From Chimonanthus salicifolius (Eukaryota > Streptophyta > Magnoliopsida > Laurales > Calycanthaceae), in contig CM023540.1 of NCBI GenBank assembly GCA_013350335.1, positions 34,464,180 to 34,528,179 on the forward strand: DNA of 64,000 nucleotides, written 5' to 3'. The notes under the pieces were generated by a model that saw only the letters and a list, made by a program, of their open reading frames with translations, searched no databases and had not been told where the DNA came from. Position numbers and translations under genes: made by a program. Below are positions 25,365 to 39,500 of the stretch, one piece after another; positions within the stretch are counted from its first letter, which is position 1; each line of letters starts with the position of its first letter.

Positions 25365-25799
25365 CTACTTCTTTTCTTCATCGAGCTCAAACGCCGAGAC
25401 AGGGAATGACCTTGAGAAGCCAGCTGAGACCTTGAACACTATCTTTTCATCCGATCCGTCGTCAGCATAAATCTCATTTAAGGTGACCCAAATCAAGAGT
25501 TCCTTTGCCTTAACCCCGGTTAGTTTCTTGATCCTATGATTCTCAACATAGGCAGTCACCACAGGTGCATAAGAAACATTCCTACCAATTTTTTCAAAGT
25601 AGTGTTGTGATGATTTCTTTTGTTTGAGCCAAACAAAGCCTGTTTCTTCAACATATCCAGTCTCCACAATGTCTTTTAAGGGCATGAGTCCCTTGGGGAG
25701 GCCTATTTCTTGCATCAAGAACCTGGACCTCTCTTGGCAAACCTCATCTCCATTGTATATTTGAGCTTTGGCCCTTACTTCTTCTGTGACTAGGGACAT
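25365..25799 (-). CDS. DUF538 family protein
   Basis: Single-exon gene of 144 residues on the minus strand. The sequence has the family's marks: a start rich in Glu/Ala, then EIGLPKGLMPLKDIVETGYV (about 32-51), ETGFVWL, a middle with YFEKIGRNVSYAPVVTAYVE, and a C-terminal VFKVSAGFSRSFPVSAFELDE. DUF538 (Pfam PF04398) is plant-specific, small, and predicted to have a BPI-like lipid-binding fold; its biochemical role is not established. There is no signal peptide, which fits the cytosolic subgroup. The length is normal and the frame intact. A TATA-like ctatatatc lies about 55 bp upstream of the ATG (near 25853-25861). Confidence 0.92.
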   Translation of the reverse strand: MSLVTEEVRAKAQIYNGDEVCQERSRFLMQEIGLPKGLMPLKDIVETGYVEETGFVWLKQKKSSQHYFEKIGRNVSYAPVVTAYVENHRIKKLTGVKAKELLIWVTLNEIYADDGSDEKIVFKVSAGFSRSFPVSAFELDEEKK

Positions 25800-26368
25800 C
25801 GTCGTCTTCTTCTTCTATTGAATTGGGATGCCATAATAGTATTATTGAGGTCGATATATAGTTTGGAAGCTAGGAAAATGCCCTTAGTTTCATCTGAGAA
25901 TCACTTCTTACCCACATGATATAGAATTGAAAGTTTGGGATTTATTTGATTCAATAGTTTTTTTTTTAAAAAAAAGTGAATAATCATGAAGATAATGATG
26001 ATAACAACAATGACCATTATGACAACAAAAATAAGAACAACAATAATAATAAGGGAACTGATCGAACACTTCTTCTATTTTGTTTTAACTTAATTGATAA
26101 AAATATTGTTCTAAAATAGTAATTATTCTCCTCCAGACCATCATTCTTTATAAGATCACTCTTCATCGACTTACTCAGTGTAGGTGGATTGGAAAGTTTA
26201 TATATGTAGATTAGTCTCGTCTCCAATGTAGAGGATATTCATATCACAAAAAGTAATAGTAATTATTCATTTTCTAAAAATTCAATATTAAAGATTATTA
26301 AGATTATTTAAATAAAATAATGAATAAGTGAGTGTCTTCTTAGAAAAAATAGGAATTTCCCAATCAAT

Positions 26369-26397
26369 CTCATTATTATTATTATTATTATTATTAT
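26369..26397. repeat. (TTA)n microsatellite
   Basis: Nine to ten uninterrupted att/tta units. Confidence 0.85.
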
Positions 26398-29300
26398 ACC
26401 ACTTTCCTTTTGATGTGGCATTCTTGTAGTTTTCATGGACAATGGGGGCATTGAGGACTATCAACTACCAGTTGGATGGAACGGTTGGCAAATAAAATTT
26501 AATTAAATAGGAGCGGTGAGAAGAGACTTGAGCCACTAAAAGGTTGCCACGTGTCATCTGGTTTGGTGATGTAGGTATGGATGGGCCTCACTGGTGTGCT
26601 TCGTCGGGCCATTAGCTTGTATCAATAGGCTTGATATCTAGATATGCCTTGTGTGAAAGAGGTTGTTTTAAGAGAAAATAAATTTATGTGTGGAAAATTG
26701 TGGGATATGTAACGTAAAATTTTCACGGGTGAATCCATTATCCTTAAGGCACATCAAGATTAGACCATAAGAATTTTTTAGAATTAAGTTGTCGAGTTCA
26801 ACTCTATCTGAACTAACATAATACAAGAGATTTACCGAAAATTTTTGTACACGTGAGATTAGTATTACAATGAGAATTGGGGTCTCATATTATAAGAAAA
26901 AAATCATAGTTTTGGGTATATAAACTCTTTATATCTTGATTAAAGTAAATTTAAGATCATCAATTGCCACAGAAGATAAGAAAAACTCTCACATATACAA
27001 TTGTTGGTATCACATTTGAAACATGCTCGAATCGCCATTGTATCTTGCTTTCAATCCATGTTCTTGTTTGATTGCTCGAATTGATCTCATGCAAGTTACT
27101 CGTGTGTACATGTAGGTGAGCACCATAGTATTGGATTATACTTGTCTCATTTCATTTCATATACCATGTGACTTGAGCATCTTTAGGAAATGAACAAATT
27201 TTCTGGAAGAAATCATATAAGCACACCCTACTAAGTGGAGTATGGGGGTGCAAGTCCAGGACCAGGTTGAGCCCTTAGTAAATTCCGTCCGGGACCCAAA
27301 TTACGAATATAGAGTCCGAACTTAAATTGGGCTCATACAAGCCTTAATTTTTTTGAACTTGGGTGAAGTCCTAAAAAAACAAAAGGGCGTATATTGGTCT
27401 TGGGCTTTTGGACCCTTATCCCAATTTAGTTGAAAATCAATTACTACTTGTCATAATCAATAAAAGAATTCACTAATTACAATTCATTTTCACGACAAAA
27501 ATTATCAACATTACTATAAATCCCATCATACTTATCATGTAAATAAAATTCCAAAGTAATTAACCCATTCATATAAAAATCAAATCAAATCAAATAATCA
27601 TTTTTCCTTGATAGAGTTATTGTGATAGAGTTATTGATTTAATTATGTAATTGATGCATGGACGTGATCAAACTTTTAATTTTGATTCGCATTAGCAAAT
27701 TAACAAATTTAAATCCTGAATCAAAGCATGAAAATTTTCGAGGCTGTCTGAGTTGTTTGAGTCATAAATGAGCAAGCCCAACAACTCCACATGTGTAATT
27801 CAGCCCATTAATTAGACTTTTCAGAGCGTCATATGCATGGTTTGCCTGGGTCCCACGAGGAATTCAGCCAGCATTAATGTTGGTAGGTTTGAAAGTCCAA
27901 GCAAATGCATGACTCGTAGTATCCTTAGGCTATAAAAGCATCCGTTTAGACTTTAGAAAATCCCAAATGTATTGGGACACCGAGGGAGATGTGATGCACA
28001 TGCACCACCGTTCGGAACTTTCAAAGCAGCACCCATTTTAGTCTAGGATTGTCGTTTTCATCCTAGACTTAATGACTTTGATTTTGAATTTATTTTTATG
28101 CGAGGGTCCTCTCACATGAGGGTTTATTTGTATCTATAAATTAGGTTGTAATCTACGATTTTGGCAAACCTTGATTATGAAATAAAGGCTTGAGTATACA
28201 TTACAATCGAATCAAGCAATTTGCTTGTGAATCAAATTGAAATTCCCATGTCAGAATCAGGTAATTGTCAACTTTTTAAAGTGTTTGGATTAATTAAATC
28301 AATTCTATATTCATTAAATTTGTGAATTCAGCATGATCGTTGATAGTTTAATTGACTGAATCGTATTGACTTATAGTGAAAACTCATATTTTATATTGAG
28401 TTTAGACGTACATGGGTTGTTTTGAGCAGTATTTTGAAATTGATTTGAGGAATTAAAACAATTTGCAAGTTTGTTTTGAAACTAAAGGTTTGACTCAGTT
28501 TTACAATGCCCTTTTGAACTGAATTTTCATTGGAAATTGTTCAGCTTTCTAAAATTGTTTTGGACTGAATTTGAACCACTTAGACCCAATTAAGTTTTTG
28601 GGCATTGTTTTGGATTAAAAATCCTACTAGTTTTCAACTACTTTGATTTGATTTTTTTTAATGTAGAGTCAAGTTAGATTTGTAGTTGTGGAGGTTTTTT
28701 TTATAAAATTAATCGGTATTCTTTTGAAAGCCCAAGAGAGTGTGTTTTAAATTACATTAATTCAATTAATTTCTACACTTGAGTGAGTTGAGTTTTACTT
28801 GTGAAGATCAACGGATTGCGTTAAATTACGTTGATTCTTGATTTACACAACTAAGATACTTGAGTTGTGTCAGTGCTTCTGCTCAAGCAATTGAATAGGG
28901 TATCCTATCCCACTCAGTCTACATTAGTAATTAACTAAGATTTTTAATTAGTTATTATATTACTGTATTTATTTAATATAAGGTAATTACAATATAAAGT
29001 CACAAAGTTGCATATGATTTTTTTCCTTCATTATTTAATTTTTATTTATCAAATGAATAAAATAATCATAGATATTGAAATTAAACTTGAAGAGCTATAC
29101 ATGGACCAAAATCAGAAAACATTCTTGAATTTAGGGATTTTAACTGCTAAGAGTTTTAGGATTAACTTTGATATATGTATAGCCCATCAAGTATAATTTC
29201 AATTTGTAAGGAAATCTTTTTTACATTATTTATCAAAATTTAGTAAAAATAGGAGAAATAGACCAAATGCAACCATGCTATAGAGGTTTCATTCTTTGGC

Positions 29301-29449
29301 TTTTTAGGTTGGACTTTAAGGTCGAGTAAGGTTCTATTGACACTGGGCCTGAGCGTGACCCAATTTAAATTTGGACCATGACCTTAAAGCCCAAAAATGG
29401 ACTTGGGCCTGAGCCTCATTAGACTTGAGTAGGGGTTCACAGTTCAGCC

Positions 29450-29620
29450 GTTACGTCTCGTATCGGCCGTACATACGAGATTTCGACCGATATGGCCGAG
29501 ATGGCGATCTCGCCTGTACGGCCGATACATCTTGGTCTCAACTGAGATTTGGCTCAAAAAAGAGAGAGAGAAAGAGTAATATCCAAGATATCGACCGAGA
29601 TGCCGAGATCTCGGCCCCAC
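29450..29620. repeat. CpG-rich GGCCGAT/CGAGAT island with a perfect inverted repeat
   Basis: GTATCGGCCGTACA at 29460-29473 is repeated inverted as TGTACGGCCGATAC at 29515-29528. Between and after them lie many copies of ggccga, cgagat, gatctcg and cgaccga words. The base composition is far richer in CG than its surroundings. A sparser run of cgatat words at 30400-30450 is similar. Probably a decayed dispersed repeat. Confidence 0.6.
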
Positions 29621-31000
29621 TGAATTTTAGACCCCCTAGACCTGAGTGCCATTTTCTCGAGTCGACATGAGTTGGGCTCGACCCAACTTGCACCCTAAGT
29701 CAAGTGAGTTAATAAGTTGTTTTAAATATTTTTTTATTTAAGTTGAAAAACTCATTTAACTATTTCATTCAATCAGATTTCAAGTCAAATGTGAGCCTTG
29801 AGGTTTTAAGCCCTCTTTGTACTTGCTCACAGTTTAGATGACTGTGTGAATTAATAATTATTTTAAGCATTTTTAACTCAAGTTAAAGAACTTATTTAAG
29901 TTATTTCATTCAATAAGATTTCAAGTCAAATATGAATCTTGAGTTTTTAAACCTCTTTGTACTTGCTCACTGTTTGGATGATCGTGAGTTAGGTAAATTT
30001 AAAATCACTTATCACTGCATAATAAAATTTAAAATAATAAAAATAAAATCAGTACTTAAGTAAATAAAAAACTACACATGTGTAAATGATGTATATATTT
30101 TTATAATGACATTCCCCTATATCATATGAGCCATAGCAAGTAGGCAAGAAAATATATATAAACACCGTCCCAAGCAATCAATGAGTAGTTTATTTGAGTT
30201 CTTCTAAATTGAATAAGAAATTTGTCTTTTTCTTCTTTTATATATTAATATTTCAACTATATAAACTAATCTCACGTGTATACAAAACCTACAAAATTAC
30301 GTGCAAATTCTATGTATTAGATGAATACAAGAGTGGTCAAATCCAAGCACTTCTAATCTAATCTTAAAAGGTCAAACCAACTAAGAGTTTTAATATCAGT
30401 TAATACGTATCAACCGATATTTATCGATATGAGACGATATCTGAATATATATGTCTAATATCATCCTAATATCAGTAATTTTAATTAAAAAGAGAGATTT
30501 CACGACTGAATCTAGAATTTTGACCCTTTAACTAAACTATCCTAATTCAATTAGATTTTGAATCATGTTGAAGTTTTGAACTTATGAATTCTGATAGTAC
30601 TTAGCCCACAATTTGAGTTTCAGAGGTCATATAGGTAGATGTGATAGAGCAAAAATCATATGAGAAAATTACATATGAACTTTTACTCTTATTTTAAAAT
30701 TTTAAAATTCAATAGTTTATATTCGTTAAACTTAAATGCCAAAATTATATATCTTGAAATATTAGTTAAAAATAAAATTTTATATATTATATATTTATAT
30801 AATTCTCAATTAAATGAATCCAATTAATTAAGACTCTTTAAACTATTTATAACATATTTTAGAAACCTCTCATTACCGCGTGTAAATAAATAAAAATAAA
30901 ACCTTTCGCAAATAATACAGATAACGTATGTATTATTAGATAAATGCCATCTCCATATCAGAGGAGCCTTTCGCAACCGGGAAGAAGATATATACACAGA

Positions 31001-33554
31001 CTCTAAACTCTGCTTTCCTATTTGGACATCTAATTTCTTAAACAAAACCCAAACCCTTTTTTCCTGAAACGAACCTTCTCAAGGTGCCCTTGAAACTCTG
31101 CATTTCCTTTCATATCAATTCAACTCAAGGTACCATCAACCCCATTTTCTATTTTTTAATGATTTCACAATCTGGGTCTTCATTTTCTTTAACATTTTTG
31201 TCTCAATATTTTTTCAATTGTTTTTTTTACAATCAATTCATTTTTTTCTTCATCTGGGACTGTTTTTTTCCCACTTGTATAAGTATATAGGTTTCATTTC
31301 TTCCATGTTGTTCTCCTATCAGAAATGTGAAATTTGGGTGTCTTATTCTATAGGGTTTTGTTTCGTCGAACATCGTCTTTGATTACTCTGCATGAATTGC
31401 GTGAAATATATTTGCTTTTTGTTAATTATTTGCGTGTTTGTGTTTGATTCTGAGGTTTTTACTGCGGTTGATTGATAAATTGAATACTGTCATGATAGCC
31501 AATGTTAACGCCATTGTTGTTTATTAGCTTTAGCCATCCCAGAAGCTCCCAATCTACGCTGATTTTATTAATTGCTGCCAAATTGACTGGTAACTAGGCT
31601 TAAAGAAGAATTCGATAAAATAGACCTCGGTAGCTTATGATGCATTTGATATACTCAGAATCCAACAGTGCCATGTATGTTTGTGCAAGTCCTGATTGTT
31701 GGAAAAGAGGGGGAAATGACAGCTCATCACTTAATGTTCATTGCGAGAAAAGGAGGAATCATTCATGAATCGATGAAACCTTGTCATGAATTATGCAGTT
31801 ATCTGACTTAATCTCCTATGGACATCCTCAGGAATATTTGCAGACTATGAAAATGGAACAGTCAATGAAAATTGATCTTAGTTTGTTTCAATAAGTGTTA
31901 GAATGACAAAAGCATTACAACCATATATTTGAAAAGTCTGAAAATGACTGATTTAATGTGCTTGATCTTCATCTCACAAATGAAGCAGTAAAAATTACAT
32001 GTAAGTTGTGGATCCACATAGAATATCACTAGTGGATTTTGATGGGGTTGAGTTTAAAAGTAGAACTAAGAAAGTTGATCCCTATAGAGGATAAGGTTTT
32101 GATGGTGGCTGCGGTGGTGATAGGGTGTGTACAAGAGAGAGAACACTTTTCATGAAAGGGTTTATTACTCATAACCAGAGTGCATATACATTTGTTAGTA
32201 ACAACCAATCCTAGTTATTGATGGTTCTTGTATGCATTCCTCATTTAGCCCTTGGGTTTGTCTCGTTCTATTTGATTAAATGATGTTTGTGTGTTTTCCT
32301 TGCTAAAACTCCAAAGGGTAGGTTTGTTAAATCCTCTCCAACTCATCAATCTCTATTCTGCATCTACCATAATAGGCAAGGGTAGGCATAGGCTGTGTTT
32401 GGATGGATGTTTGGCACAATATGTGTAGCATATACCAGTGTCTAGGTACTTTAGATGGTGAGATGCTGCTTCTAGTATCTTGATTTCCACCTTTATTTTT
32501 TACCTCCTACTCTGTACCATAACGAATGAGTTTATTGATCTACAAGCTGTCGGTAAGCCATGAAGCCAACCAATTTCCTCCATTTTGTGTAAAATCCTGT
32601 TTCTTTCTTCTGTCATGTACAAAATCTCCCTGATCATTCTGCAACTATGGTAAAAGGAAGTGTGAGAATCTGAGATGCGGTCCCTGACCTCTTATACCCC
32701 CCTCGAATGTGTAACTAATATTCTGTGCACCAATTTGTAATGACTGAAAAGAGGCCACTGCCATTCATCTCCACATCCATCTCTTGCATTTTCTTCTGAG
32801 ACCATGTAACAAAGTATCATTCTTATGCCCAATATATCTTCTCCATATTCATATCAAGAGCATTTGGAGCCTTTTTGACACCTACAGTTTTGTTTTTGTT
32901 TTTTGTTTTTAAATTAAGGTGAGGTGAATTGAACCTGAAACCTTGTGGGTGTGAAACTGTGCACTCTTAGCCATGCTATAGGAAGTTTACTTTGTCTCTG
33001 TCTCTAATTAGGGGTGTCCCTTGTGGGTGCTTGCTCCCCTTTACAGCTAGTATACATGGAACCCACAGTTTCCTGCAAATTGTTTGCATTGCTGTGGTTG
33101 TCTATCACTCTGTTTATTTGTTTATTTCTTCAGCAATAACATTGTCATATTTTAGATTGAACCTCTTTCTATGCTTCACTTGATTTTCTTATAGGAGAGT
33201 TAATTGCTGAAAGAATTTTATTTTCCTCTTTAATGGTAACCATTTTATTTTAGATTGAGCTTCTTTCTTTGCTTTGATTTTCCAAGAGTTAATGGCTGAA
33301 AGATCTTTATTAGCAAGATGTGGTATCGACGTGATTCTTGTCTATGATATGTCTTAAACCTGTTTTGCTTTTATCAATTTTAGATGCATCAATATCCATT
33401 GATCATGTTGTCACTTTGCTCTTACGTTCATCTTTGTTTGATTTGTAGTGTACTGCTGCTAGCAGATTATTCTTGTGAAATGGTGATGGCTTCTTTGATC
33501 GTCAGACATCAAGTAATATAGCTCGCCTCTAGCATTACATCAACATTTTATGTT
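31001..33554 (+). promoter_or_regulatory. Upstream region and likely 5' UTR intron of the J-domain gene
   Basis: No coding frame of note. A pyrimidine-rich leader-like stretch at about 31020-31130 ends in caactcaag|gtaccatc, a plausible donor. The sequence just before the ATG (33450-33554) would be the second leader exon, although I cannot fix its acceptor. A 5' UTR intron of about 2.3 kb is therefore inferred, not shown. Confidence 0.35.
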
Positions 33555-36500
33555 ATGGCACGAAAGGGGAACCATCAGAAGAATGGATTGAATCGCAATG
33601 CAGCTGACCCCAAATTTAGAGTTTCAGTGTCAGCAGGTGTTTCCATTGGACCAGAGGAGAAAGATAACATAAAAACACATGAAGCAAATGCTTTTGATGG
33701 AGAAGAGCCAACAAATGTTAGCCACCAATATGGGCTCAGCAGTCCATCACGAGAGATGAAGTGTAAGAATAAGTACTCAGGAGATGCTAAGAAAAACAAT
33801 AAAAAAAATCTTAACACTAAGAAGGAGAACTTGGGGGGTGATCAAGTACATCAGATGCCTATATCCAGTGTCTCAAGAGATAATTTTGATAAGGAATCAG
33901 TCATTGATGCTACTGAGATAAGAGGACATAAGGGAGTGCCACATGAAAGAAATGACACTTCAGAAAACTCAAAAGGATGTCCTATTTCTTTAAATCAGGG
34001 TTCAGCTACTGCTGATGTGACAGAAGTTGCAGATTCTTCAAACACGATAGCTGGTAGGAGTTTAGGAGCGACCACGTTGTCCATTTTGAAAGCTGCCAGT
34101 GCATGGCTTGAAAAGCAGAAACCTTTGTTTGATGCTGTAACAACCATTTTGTTCGATGCCCGTGATTATATCTACGTGAAGACTAATCATGCATATCCAA
34201 TTATTTGGAGGTGGCTTGTGAATTTTGGGAAGGTAATGCTACTTCTGTCCATGGTTTGGTTGGACTGCAGTCTCAGGGGCCTTGATTCCTTGTTGCGTCT
34301 GGGGACTACATCCTTTTTCACAGTTATTTGGTGCAGCATTCTCTCAGTCATTGCAATGATAGGAACTGCCAAATTTCTTATGATGTTGGTAAGTTCTATG
34401 TTCTCAATTTCTTTGACCTCCATTTCTTTTGTTGTTTTCATCAAGTAATCTTGAACTTCGAGAAACATATGGATTTCACAAACAACTAGCATGCAGCTTA
34501 TATAATTCTGTACATGGTGATTGATCTAGGTTGTTTATTGAATGGACCCAGCTATGTATGGGGAATAACCCCAGAATCTACCAGCTTTGAAGATCCTAAC
34601 CCTTCAACCAGTGGCTGTAAGTTATTGGTTAAGATGGTAAAAATATGGCAATAACAAAAAAAAAAAAAAAGGATTAAAGAACAGTTTAATGGATCTTCCA
34701 ATTTGGGATATTTTGCGGCATTGCCCAATTTTGTTGCCCACTTGCCGCCTGTATGTACTGTACATGTTCAGGTACACTACCATATAATTCCTTAATGAAT
34801 CAACACATGTTGCTGGTGCTCAATTTGGCATTGTCAAAGTTAACATACTTCAAGTTTTGCTGGTGCTGAATGGATAAAATCTATTCAGGAAATGGACCAA
34901 TTTGTTTGGTCTTTTCATATTCAGATCAATTTGTTTGCTTTCTTTTCCTGTATTTGCACCTCTGGTGCTCCTTTTCTATTAATATATGAACCATTCCAAA
35001 AAAAGAAGTCATACAGGCTGGATTATTAGCAAAAGGTCCTTATTGCCTATTCCATTGATTTTGCATTATCACTGTCCATTTGCTCATGCTGATAAAATTG
35101 CTTGATGACTCCAGGTAACAGCTGTTCTAGTGGCGGTTTTCGTTGGTTTAACACTTGCAATTATTGTAACTGTCTGCTTTGCAACCGTATTCTTGTGGAT
35201 ATATGGCAGCTTCTGGACTACGGGGTTTGTCATTGTTGCTGGAGGTTCACTTCAGACCTTTTCCCTTTTAGCATCATCTATTTCTGTTGCATAGGGTGCA
35301 ATTTAGTTTACCCTACATCTCAACATTTTTTATATGATAGAATGGATGGTGATCCAGTGTGCTATTGTTTTGGCCTATTAGGGATTACTTGTCTCAATGT
35401 CTCTATCCTGAATCAATATTTGTAAATAGCATGAACGAGTTGAAGTATCCCCACCTCCAACCACTGTCACTAATTTCAGTGCCTACAAAACTCGTAGTGG
35501 ATCAGATAACCAGCATTTCTGCTGAAGTATTGAAACCAATTTTCAGTGGTACAATTCTATTACAATTCCTTGGAGACTCCTGATTTTATTACAATTCTAA
35601 TATGCAGGAGTTGCATTTGCTTTCAGACAGGAACGCCTTGCACTCTTTATCACTACATTGTATTCTATACATTCTGCAAGAAACCATGTAGGATGGCTTG
35701 GTGTGATTGTAGGAGTAAATCTATCTTTCATTTCAACTGATGTTCTGATACACTTTCTAAGGAATAACTTGAATGAGCATAGAACCAATGCTCCTCCAGA
35801 ACAATCAGCTGGATCACAGGGCAGACCAAGTCAATTCTTTGGTGAGTCTGTCCATTCTTCAGTGTCAGATGATGCCTTTCATGCAACATCTGGGAGATCA
35901 GTGGATCGTAACCCAGGTGAACCTTCAACAAGTGGAGCTGAGACAGAGTTAACTTCTGAAGATGAAGTTCTTCGGCTATTAAACTGTAATGATCACTACT
36001 CAGTATTAGGTTTGCCCCGTTATGGGACCGCAGATGTTGCTTACCTCAAGAGGGAGTACAGGAAAAAGGTACCCACCATCTTTATTGTCGGTTGCACATG
36101 CATATTAGGCATTTAGATATGGAGGTAATATGTACTGGTCCAAGGTATGCATAGATTTTTGGGCTTTATGTATGTAAAAATGGATACATGGTCCACTGAT
36201 CCTTGCTGCTGATTTTGGTGGGCCTGAGCATAGTAGACCAGGCTGAAAAAGGGTAAATCACATAACACTCCACTCAGTCTGAATGTAGATGGTTAAAAAT
36301 TATTGCAACAGCTGGCAGCAGCTGGCATTTAATGAAAGACATGGTCAAATATCTGTTGACTATGAACTATTATTTTTAGCTATTTGTGGGGCATCATCTA
36401 TCCTTGGTGTTAGATCAATAGTCTTGGTCAATTAACTATTGGTTCCTGATGTCCCCATGTGTACTCAAGACCCCAGTGGTGCTGTGTTATCCTTGGGTTT

Positions 36501-39500
36501 AGGATCATGTAATTTCTCTTTGAATGTGTAATTTTTTTTCCTTGCTTGGATTATGTACTTACATTTGTTGATGATACCTCTAGTTGAATATCTGTATTTG
36601 GTTGTGCAGGCAATGCTAGTCCATCCTGATAAAAATATGGGTAATGAAAAGGCTGTTGAAGCATTCAAGAAACTACAAAATGCATATGAGGTACCCTTAG
36701 TTTTTTGAGTCATCACTGTCATTTGGTCTTTGACTAGAGCTTGGAGTAGAGTTGGTAAGTGCTCGCTTTGCAACCACAAGAGGTGGTGGCTGCAAGTGAC
36801 CTTACCATTTCAAAGACACCTTTTTTAATCCTTGTCTTAGTACTCCAAATTGGGAAACCAGATATCTTCATTTAATGAAAATATTCATATGTAGGTTTTG
36901 TTAGATTCCTTGAAGCGAAAAGCATATGATGATGAATTGAGAAGGGAGGAGCTACTGAACTATTTTCGCATGTTCCAAAATGCTTCTCAAAAGGTTTGTC
37001 TTTTTCCCAGTTACATTGTTTCAGGATTATTGAGTAATCATTTTTCAGTACTTTCTGAGTAGATATTCTATCTGTTTTTTGCTCACGTATCTGACTTGGA
37101 CATGAGGTTTCTGAATGTACCTGCAGAAAACAAGATGTGAAACACAATAGCACATGCACATGCCATGGTTTAAAAGTTCAAAACTCGGTCTCAAATCAGA
37201 ACTCAATCAAGGCTTAAGTAACTTGGGCGAGTTTTTTTTTTTTAAGATTGCTACTTTATTGACAAAGGGAAACCCCAAAGAATATGGCCAATGAATCAGA
37301 AAGAACAAACAGCTAAATAGAAATCAAAATTCTTTCTTGTTGCCAAAAAACACCCTCTGGCTAGAGAATCTTCCCTCTCTTTGGCAGACCTGGGAATCTT
37401 AGAGAGCTGGAATTTCCATTCCTGGATGATAGATTTGATTTCTTCAACTTGATCTTGAAGAGTCCAAGAATAGTCGTTGCCCTTGACCACTGAATCACCA
37501 AAAATGAATCTCCTTCAATGAGATCACCAGCTGAGCCTATTCTGGAAAGCTGTTTCAGGCCTGCCCAAACAGCCCCCAACTCCGCTTGATTAGAATGAGA
37601 ATTATAGATAGGGCCAGCAAAGGAAAGAACTTCCACTTCATTGCTGCACACTTTAGCCTACCTCACTCCATGGATCCTTCATAATCATCATCATCGTCGC
37701 CATTGTCATTGTCAATATAATCATCTACCATTGTCAACATGTCTTAACGCTTATGAAGCCGAAAAATATGAAATGTGCGGTTTTACAAAAGGTGCAAGGC
37801 ATGACTAGTGCACTTGGGCGCACACCTTTTCATTTAAGCACGCTTGTGCTTTCACCTGGCCTAGTTATATTTAGGCACAAAACCCCTTATGGTGCCTTAG
37901 GCGTGTCTTTGACTGCTATGCTTGTAGGTGTCAAATTTGAAGTCCCAAGCTCTTGTTAAGGATCCCCTTGAAACTGTGATGCACATATATGCACACATAG
38001 GCCCTACTATCCATGCGTAGACAATATGGTATAGGGACTTGAATGGATTCAGCTTGTTCCATGCATTTTGTGAGGACACCAAGTGGCCCATTTCATCTCA
38101 AAAACTACTTGGTCCACAGAGTACCGGGATGTTTTCAACAGAGGCATACTTGGAGAAGGTTTTTAGAAAGGGAAGGGGAGATCATTCTTCTTTTATCTTC
38201 ACATAGTGAGATTTTAAAGCAGAAGCTTAGGGTTGGGGATGAATGTCCATAGTAAAAATGTGAATCCTTATATTGTGATAAAAGATGCCTTTGGTTTTGT
38301 CAATTAAAAAGCTTCTCTAGATGATCACTCCTCCTCCAGATATTATTATTGATGTAAGTGGACCAGTTTGCTGCTGCTTCTTTTTTTCGACTTTTCCCCT
38401 ATGTAAATGGATGAGAAAGCATAGAAAATAAAAATAGGCAATGAAGGCTAACATTAGAAAGGGGGATGCTACACTTACCTTGAAATTGTACCCTTGTGCT
38501 TATGTGGCAAGAGTTAATTAAGATACCAATCAACTACTTGCCAGATCAGCATAGGGTATGAAAAGGTAAGGGTAAGTTCAGCATTTTCCAATTAGAAAGA
38601 CATTCATATTCAGATTTATATCCCTAGGTTTTGGAATTTGATGTGTCATAGCATATTTCAGTGTCCATGTTTGTTCATAATAGCCTCAAACAAAGTTGAT
38701 GTTCCATTATATATCATCTTGTTTCATAGCTAGATGAGCAAAGTCTTGTCTCAATTCAAAGCATTATGGTTGTTTAGGGCTGCAACTCGGGTTGGGTCGA
38801 GAATTTCGGGCCAAGCGGGTCGGGTCGGGTTGAGAAGATAAAAATTCGGATGGAATTTCGGGTCGGATCGGGTTGAGAATTTTACAAGTTAACCTTACCC
38901 GGCTAAAATTAGGCTAAAATGAGTTCAGAATGCGGGTAGCCTAACCCGTCAATCCATATTTTAAAGGGCCTCTCCCTCTTCCTTGTACCTTGTATTCATT
39001 TGGCTCTTCATACTAGGTGTTCCTAATCGTTTATGGATGTGTCTAAACCATCTCAGTAGACATTCCCTCAACTGGAGCTTGTACAATTTCCAAAATCCAA
39101 TCTAGTATCAGACAGTGATTTTGTTAAGAGTAGTTTATGGGCTGTTTGGAAGAACAATTTAGAGGAAATTGAGCAATGATAAACTAAAACATTAAAACAA
39201 CCATGTTGCTGTAACTGTTATTACAGTATCATTGTATATATTCATTTGGGGAGCTGAGAATTGTGCAGAATCTCTCTTTGGGCGTTATGGCTCAGTTGTT
39301 TGCAGTCCATCGTCTTCTTTGGTTACAAAGTTTCTTTGTTATATTTCTTTTACTTGTGCTTTTATCTTGGTTGAAAATCTACTTGTGCATATTTTTTCAC
39401 AGAAATAAGCAATCCCCCCCGACCCCCAACCCGCGCACATGAAAAGAAAGAAGTGAGGCATTGTCATGCACCTTGCCTCTGCTGATGGCAACTTAAACAG

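Larger units (their letters stand above)
25862..31000. other. Long intergenic, repeat-derived stretch
   Basis: No gene recognised. It holds a (TTA)n run (26369-26397), gggcc/cccga repeat words at 27245-27420 and 29290-29420, and the GGCCGAT island at 29.45-29.62 kb. An LTR-like stretch at about 27.98-28.92 kb has a TATA-like ctataaattagg and an aataaag, but I could not find matching ends or a TSD. The small frames at 26017-26226 and 29008-29196 are not supported. Confidence 0.5.

Noticed and set aside
27980..28920. Possible LTR with TATA-like and polyadenylation-like words
   Set aside because: I could not find matching TG...CA termini or a TSD, so it is mentioned only within the intergenic entry.
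37213..37822. acttgggcg on both sides of the intron 5 LINE fragment as a possible TSD
   Set aside because: The right copy lies about 150 bp beyond the recognisable LINE sequence and belongs to a degenerate aaggc/gggcg repeat, so the match is probably coincidental.
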